10,000 bases of DNA from an uncultured Prevotella sp. (lineage in GTDB: Bacteria > Bacteroidota > Bacteroidia > Bacteroidales > Bacteroidaceae): contig CAKQFW010000067.1 in the NCBI GenBank assembly GCA_934230965.1, positions 1-10,000 on the forward strand, written 5' to 3'. Shown piece by piece: positions 6,501 to 10,000 of this stretch. Every line of letters begins with the position of its first letter. The first letter of the stretch is position 1. A model generated the notes under the pieces. It was not told the DNA's origin. It worked only from the letters and a program-made list of their open reading frames with translations, and made no database searches. Position numbers and translations under genes: made by a program.

Positions 6501-6755
6501 TGGAGGACGGGGCACGGAGACCACCGTCCTACTTTTAGATACTCTTTTTGGCTGTTGGAGGACGGGGCGCGGAGGCCACCGTCCTACTTTTAGATACTCT
6601 TTTTGGCTGTTGGAGGACGGGGCACGGAGACCACCGTCCTACTTTTAGATACTCTTTTTGGTTGTTGGAGGACGGGGCGCGGAGGCCACCGTCCTACTTT
6701 TTAGATACTCTTGCTGCTTGTTGGAGGACGGGGGGCGGAGACCACCGTCCTACTT
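6501..6755 (+). repeat. Five-unit tandem array of 55-bp hairpin repeats
   Basis: Hairpins at 6504-6530, 6559-6585, 6614-6640, 6669-6695 and 6725-6751 are spaced 55, 55, 55 and 56 bp apart. Each has AGGACGG/CCGTCCT, then GG/CC across a bulged A, with loops CACGGAGA, CGCGGAGG, CACGGAGA, CGCGGAGG and GGCGGAGA. The linkers (ACTTTTAGATACTCTTTTTG followed by GYTGTTGG) are nearly identical too. Loop types alternate, and 6501-6590 matches 6611-6700 at all but one position, so two-unit blocks were duplicated. The array lies in the 3' region of the deacetylase operon, beyond its terminator. Confidence 0.9.
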
Positions 6756-6781
6756 TGATAATTGCTCGTAAACTTTTCTTA

Positions 6782-6805
6782 ATGACAAGATGACAAGATG
6801 ACAAT
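6782..6805. repeat. Octamer ATGACAAG, three copies
   Basis: ATGACAAG, ATGACAAG and ATGACAAT follow each other without gaps. This looks like ordinary slippage-type repetition next to the hairpin array. No function is visible. Confidence 0.7.
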
Positions 6806-6814
6806 GTTGTTAAT

Positions 6815-6833
6815 GAGCCCCCTCGTCCTACTT
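6815..6833 (+). repeat. Fragment of a type II hairpin unit
   Basis: GAGCCCCCTCGTCCTACTT matches the right half and trailing ACTT of the unit at 4740-4766 (GAGACCCTCGTCCTACTT). The left stem half is missing, so it cannot fold. It is probably a decayed sixth unit of the array. Confidence 0.6.
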
Positions 6834-6863
6834 TGTTACAATAACAGTTACAATAACAATAAC

Positions 6864-6937
6864 AAAAAAAGGACAACATAAACAACATTGCTTTCATACA
6901 TATAATAATTGTATCAGAAATGTTGTTTCTGTTGTCC
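6864..6937 (-). terminator. Long-stem terminator of the DUF2723-deacetylase operon
   Basis: On the minus strand a 19-bp stem with one mismatch joins 6919-6937 to 6871-6889 and is followed at once by seven T residues (6864-6870). The 29-nt loop holds an inner stem, ATACA/TGTAT at 6896-6900 and 6910-6914. The position, about 130 nt after the deacetylase stop, and the T-tract favour a terminator, although the stem is longer and more AT-rich than usual. Confidence 0.65.
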
Positions 6938-6967
6938 TCTTGTTGTTCAGCGTTGTCGTGTCTTTAT

Positions 6968-7040
6968 CTTAAACACAACTCCTTTTGTCTTAAACAAGTT
7001 CGTTCTTAAACAAGCTCGTTCTCTTAATCACAACCTCGTT
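6968..7040. repeat. Imperfect tandem CTTAAACAAGYTCGTT repeats
   Basis: Degenerate copies about 15-20 bp long follow each other (CTTAAACACAACTC, CTTAAACAAGTTCGTT, CTTAAACAAGCTCGTT, CTTAATCACAACCTCGTT). They lie in the 3' UTR between the deacetylase stop and the terminator. No function is evident. Confidence 0.5.
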
Positions 7041-7066
7041 ATGCTTGAAAAGGGTCGAGTGGGGGA

Positions 7067-7678
7067 TTAAGGAAAAATCTTGAAGGCGTAGCCCTGATCC
7101 TTTAGCCACTGCAGTGCTTGGGGCAATGCGAAGTGCAGCTTATCGATGCTCTTTAGCGAGTCGTGAAAGGTGATGATTGACCCATTGCGAGCGTATCGTT
7201 TCACGTTGTTTACCACATCGTCGGCGGTCATCCATTTTGAATAATCGCGCGTTACGAGGTCCCACATCACGATGCGATACTTTTTCTTCAGCCACCAATA
7301 TTCGGTCATACGCATCCAGCCGTGGGGCGGCCGAAAGTAGTGGGCCTTTATCAGCTTGTTTGCTTCTTCAGTATCGTCGATATAGGTCGTCACCAGGTGC
7401 TTTAGGGCACCGAGATGATGAAAGGTGTGGTTGCCCACCTGGTGGCCAGCGTCCACAATCTGTTGGTACAGCTCGGGGTGGCGGCGCACGTTATCGCCCA
7501 CCATGAAGAAGGTGGCCTTGGCATCAAACTGCTTCAGCGTTTCAAGGATGAACGGCGTGGCCTCAGGAATGGGCCCATCGTCAAAGGTCAGGTATACGGC
7601 CTTCTCGGTGGGGTCCATTCGCCAGGCTGCATCAGGATACAGCCATCTTAGCCATTTGGCAGGTTGTTCTATAAACAT
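7067..7678 (-). CDS. Polysaccharide deacetylase (NodB domain, carbohydrate esterase 4)
   Basis: The 203-aa product is almost only a NodB homology domain. Such enzymes use a metal ion to remove N- or O-acetyl groups from glycans such as chitooligomers, peptidoglycan or exopolysaccharide. All catalytic motifs are visible. They are TFDDGP (31-36; Asp33 as base, Asp34 as metal ligand), HTFHH (84-88; His84 and His88 as metal ligands), RPPHG (116-120), WDLVTRDYSKW (139-149) and TFHDS (170-174; catalytic His172). The protein should be active. There is no signal peptide or membrane segment, and an in-frame TAA three codons upstream (7685-7687) rules out a longer start. It is therefore cytoplasmic or exported in some unseen way. 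It begins 27 nt after the DUF2723 gene and is probably cotranscribed with it. The glycan substrate is unknown. Confidence 0.92.
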   Translation of the reverse strand: MFIEQPAKWLRWLYPDAAWRMDPTEKAVYLTFDDGPIPEATPFILETLKQFDAKATFFMVGDNVRRHPELYQQIVDAGHQVGNHTFHHLGALKHLVTTYIDDTEEANKLIKAHYFRPPHGWMRMTEYWWLKKKYRIVMWDLVTRDYSKWMTADDVVNNVKRYARNGSIITFHDSLKSIDKLHFALPQALQWLKDQGYAFKIFP

Positions 7679-7705
7679 TTCGCGTTAGCTCTTTTCTTAT
7701 TGCTT

Positions 7706-10000
7706 TTACTCTTGTGCTTCAGACTCTTGTGCCTGTGCTCCCTCAAAGGGTGTTCCGCCCTTGGCGAGGTAGAGCTTATACAGTGTTTGACAATCGTTCA
7801 GAACCTTGTCGGCAGCCTTTTGGTCGATAAGGGCCATCACGTCGGCGGTGTTCTGCATCATCAAGATGTTGCGCAGCACATCGTTTTGCGACATGAGGAA
7901 GCGGTCTCTTGACAATGACAGATACCAGCAAGCATACTGCTTATTGTTCAGCAGCACGGCGCGAGCTATCTTCATGGCCTTATCTTTCATGCCCAGCAGC
8001 GCGTAGGCGCGAGCCAGGTCGGTGGCACCCGACACATAGGTGTAAGGCACGTTGTAGGCGGGCAGCACCTTTTCAGACAGCTGCACCACGTTTTTAGCCT
8101 TTTCAAGTTGGCCTTCTGAAATGAGCTCCAGAGCGAGGTCGTTCAGCAGATGGCGGTGTGTGTAGCACATGCGCATCACGGTTTCGTCAAGATACAGCCC
8201 GGGCTTCTCCAGTCCGCCCCACTTGTAGCGGTGCATTACGTTGTCGTAGGTCTTCTCGGTGTCAAACTTGCGTGTACCAGCGGCCGATGTGGTGAAGGGC
8301 GTGATACGGTTGGCCAAGCCTTCGCGCACGAAGTTGTTGCCCAAGTTCATATAGTTGCCTTCGCCCACGGTGGTGGCCACGTATACGGGTCGTGTCCAGT
8401 TACACTGAGCAATAATTTCAAGCATCATCAGCTCGCCTTTATACAGGGCTGTTTTGCCAGCCAGCGAGATAACCATGTGGTCGGGTATGCTATCGCAAGC
8501 CATCATCATGCCGCTCTTCTTCACCGCCTCTTTATCAATCTTCAGGTAGATGGTGTCGGTAGGAATTACGTGCATGTCTTCATCTTTCGAGCGCACCCAG
8601 TATTTCATGATGTTGTGCAGCTCGAAGGGCTCGTCGCCAAACTGCTTCTTGGCCTCTTCAGGATAATTCTTGAAGAAGTCGAGCACCTGTGCCTTGATGG
8701 CGGGGTTTACGCGCACATATTCGTTGGTGCCCGAGCAGTAGTCGAGACGTGGCCAGCTGATCGGCAGTGCGGGCGAATTGTAGGCGGGGCGCTTCATCTG
8801 GTCAATATACCAGTCGGTGTTCACATAGCTCAGGTTGCAAACGCGGGCATCGGTGCGCACGCCTTCTACCTCTTGGTTGTACCACAGCGGGAAGGTGTCG
8901 TTATCGCCATTGGTGAAGATGATGGGGTTGCCCTCGCCTTGCAAGGTCATGAGATAGTTTTGACCATAGTCGCGACAGGTGTAACGGTTGCTGCGGTCGT
9001 GGTCGTCCCATGTTTGCGAGGCCATCTGTATAGGCACCAGCACGCACACGGCGCCCACGATGGCGGCTGTGGCGGTAGCGTTCTGCTTCAGGCGCTTATT
9101 AATAAGGTCGAACAGGGCTGCCACACCCATACCACACCATATGGCGAAGGCATAGAACGAGCCAGCATAAGCATAGTCGCGCTCGCGGGGCTGCATAGGT
9201 GTTTGGTTCAGGTAGATAACGATGGCCAAACCTGTCATGAAGAACAGGAAGAACACCACCCAGAACTGGCGTATGCCACGGCGTCCGCGCCATGCTTGCC
9301 AGAACAGGCCTATGAGGCCCAATATTAAGGGCAAGCCGTAGAACACGTTATGGCCCTTGTTGTTCTTCAGGTCGTCGGGCAGCTTGCTTTGGTCGCCATA
9401 CATCAGGTTGTCGAGGAACGAGATGCCTGTAATCCAGTTGCCATGTTCCAGCTCGCCATTGCCCTGAATATCGTTTTGGCGTCCGCAGAAGTTCCACATA
9501 AAGTAGCGCCAGTACATAAAGTTGCACTGATATGACAGGAAGAAGCGAATGTTGTCCCACTGTGTAGGCATCTTCACCATTACGGGTTCGCCACAACGGT
9601 CGTAGGGCACGTCATAGCCTGTTACACCGCCCAGCCAGCTTTCGTAAGCCTTGGCGTGGTCAGAGCTATACATGCGTGGGAACACCATGTTTTGTGCATA
9701 TTGCAGCTTATCTTTGGTGCTCACCACAAAGTAAGAGTCTTTCTCTTCCTTTGAAGCTTTTTCTTTGCGCTGATAGATGGGTGCTCCCTTCTTGCGGCTG
9801 GGGATGCACATGTTGCCATCAACATCAAAGGCTATCTGTGAGGTGTAAGCCTGTCCGTAAGCCAAGGGACGGTCGCCATACTGGTCGCGGCTGAGGTAAG
9901 AGCCCAGCGTGAAGATGTCTTCGGGCGAGTTTTGGTCCATGGGCGGGTTAGCTGTAGAGCGAATAACGATTACAGCATAGGTAGAATAGCCTATCATCAG
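7706..10000 (-). CDS. DUF2723 membrane protein, putative glycosyltransferase (partial)
   Basis: The visible 764 residues are the C-terminal part of a DUF2723 protein. The frame stays open to the window edge (CTG before the ATG at 9995-9997), so the N-terminal membrane domain lies outside; full-length relatives are around 1,000-1,150 aa. Recognisable segments include STANPPMDQNSPEDIFTLGS (14-33), TPMQPRERDYAYAGSFYAFA (266-285) and NPIIFTNGDNDTFPLWYNQE (357-376). Four likely membrane helices lie at about 218-235, 244-263, 276-298 and 308-326. A large extracytoplasmic domain follows, with helical TPR-like repeats at about 615-745. The family resembles protein O-mannosyltransferases (GT-C fold), so transfer of a lipid-linked sugar to protein or envelope glycan is likely, though I infer this from the family. 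The tail is Glu/Gln/Ala-rich. It is the upstream partner of the deacetylase. Confidence 0.88.
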   Translation of the reverse strand: MMIGYSTYAVIVIRSTANPPMDQNSPEDIFTLGSYLSRDQYGDRPLAYGQAYTSQIAFDVDGNMCIPSRKKGAPIYQRKEKASKEEKDSYFVVSTKDKLQYAQNMVFPRMYSSDHAKAYESWLGGVTGYDVPYDRCGEPVMVKMPTQWDNIRFFLSYQCNFMYWRYFMWNFCGRQNDIQGNGELEHGNWITGISFLDNLMYGDQSKLPDDLKNNKGHNVFYGLPLILGLIGLFWQAWRGRRGIRQFWVVFFLFFMTGLAIVIYLNQTPMQPRERDYAYAGSFYAFAIWCGMGVAALFDLINKRLKQNATATAAIVGAVCVLVPIQMASQTWDDHDRSNRYTCRDYGQNYLMTLQGEGNPIIFTNGDNDTFPLWYNQEVEGVRTDARVCNLSYVNTDWYIDQMKRPAYNSPALPISWPRLDYCSGTNEYVRVNPAIKAQVLDFFKNYPEEAKKQFGDEPFELHNIMKYWVRSKDEDMHVIPTDTIYLKIDKEAVKKSGMMMACDSIPDHMVISLAGKTALYKGELMMLEIIAQCNWTRPVYVATTVGEGNYMNLGNNFVREGLANRITPFTTSAAGTRKFDTEKTYDNVMHRYKWGGLEKPGLYLDETVMRMCYTHRHLLNDLALELISEGQLEKAKNVVQLSEKVLPAYNVPYTYVSGATDLARAYALLGMKDKAMKIARAVLLNNKQYACWYLSLSRDRFLMSQNDVLRNILMMQNTADVMALIDQKAADKVLNDCQTLYKLYLAKGGTPFEGAQAQESEAQE

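Larger units (their letters stand above)
6231..7066. other. 836-bp intergenic region without a gene
   Basis: From right to left this holds the 3' UTR of the deacetylase with short TTAAACAAG repeats, a long-stem terminator (6864-6937), simple repeats, composite repeat B with the 55-bp array, and the serine hydrolase promoter. Frames open across the array, such as plus-strand 6548-6793 and minus-strand 6694-6897, only translate the repeats and show no protein family. Confidence 0.75.

Noticed and set aside
6501..6755. CRISPR array
   Set aside because: The units are tandem copies with nearly identical linkers, so there are no unique spacers. No cas gene is present, and the repeat is an imperfect hairpin unit with a 55-bp period.
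6548..6793. Small plus-strand protein across the hairpin array
   Set aside because: The frame is open only because the 55-bp units lack stops. The peptide repeats the unit translation (RTG.GDHRPT) and resembles no protein.
6694..6897. Minus-strand cysteine/tyrosine-rich small protein
   Set aside because: The CYCYCN stretch comes from the simple GTTATT repeats and the rest from the array. It lies beyond the operon terminator and has no promoter.
8150..9328. 392-residue plus-strand ORF
   Set aside because: It is fully antisense to the DUF2723 gene, whose family motifs lie in the other strand. Long antisense frames are expected from the biased third-codon positions.

Overview
The window looks like a chromosomal segment of a Bacteroidota member, most likely in the Prevotella/Bacteroides part of the phylum. 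The evidence is a type IX secretion 'plug' protein, a TonB-dependent receptor with a CarboxypepD_reg-like N-terminus, and a large DUF2723 membrane protein. Two promoters also fit the Bacteroidota pattern (TTG or TTTG, then about 20 nt, then TAnnTTTG), and there are no obvious Shine-Dalgarno sites. Every gene I can support lies on the minus strand, so transcription runs right to left.

Layout, left to right. (a) 1-575 has no protein gene. It holds a ~357-bp imperfect palindrome, two copies of a hairpin repeat and a rho-independent terminator for the tRNAs. (b) 576-731 holds tRNA-Gly(CCC) and tRNA-Thr(CGT), with a promoter at 776-807. (c) 868-4512 is a two-gene operon: a TonB-dependent receptor followed 24 bp later by a T9SS plug-domain protein. 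(d) 4513-4919 is repeat-rich intergenic DNA (composite element A). (e) 4920-6230 is a class C beta-lactamase-like serine hydrolase with its own promoter at 6269-6299. (f) 6340-6833 is composite element B, including five tandem 55-bp hairpin units, followed by simple repeats and a long-stem terminator at 6864-6937. (g) 7067-10000 is a DUF2723 membrane protein (its N-terminus lies beyond the right edge), then a NodB-type polysaccharide deacetylase 27 bp downstream.

The proteins suggest cell-envelope functions: outer-membrane transport and type IX secretion, a periplasmic or envelope hydrolase, and glycan or glycoprotein modification. They do not form one obvious pathway. I see no transposase, integrase, phage gene or CRISPR array.

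The most unusual content is noncoding. A dispersed hairpin family (eleven full copies and one fragment) has a near-invariant 8-nt loop, CRCGGAGR, on a 9-bp stem that keeps pairing through compensatory base changes. It occurs singly, in inverted pairs and in a 55-bp tandem array with a 110-bp higher-order period. It resembles bacterial REP/BIME elements in organisation, but no REP-associated transposase is in the window. All copies lie downstream of minus-strand genes.
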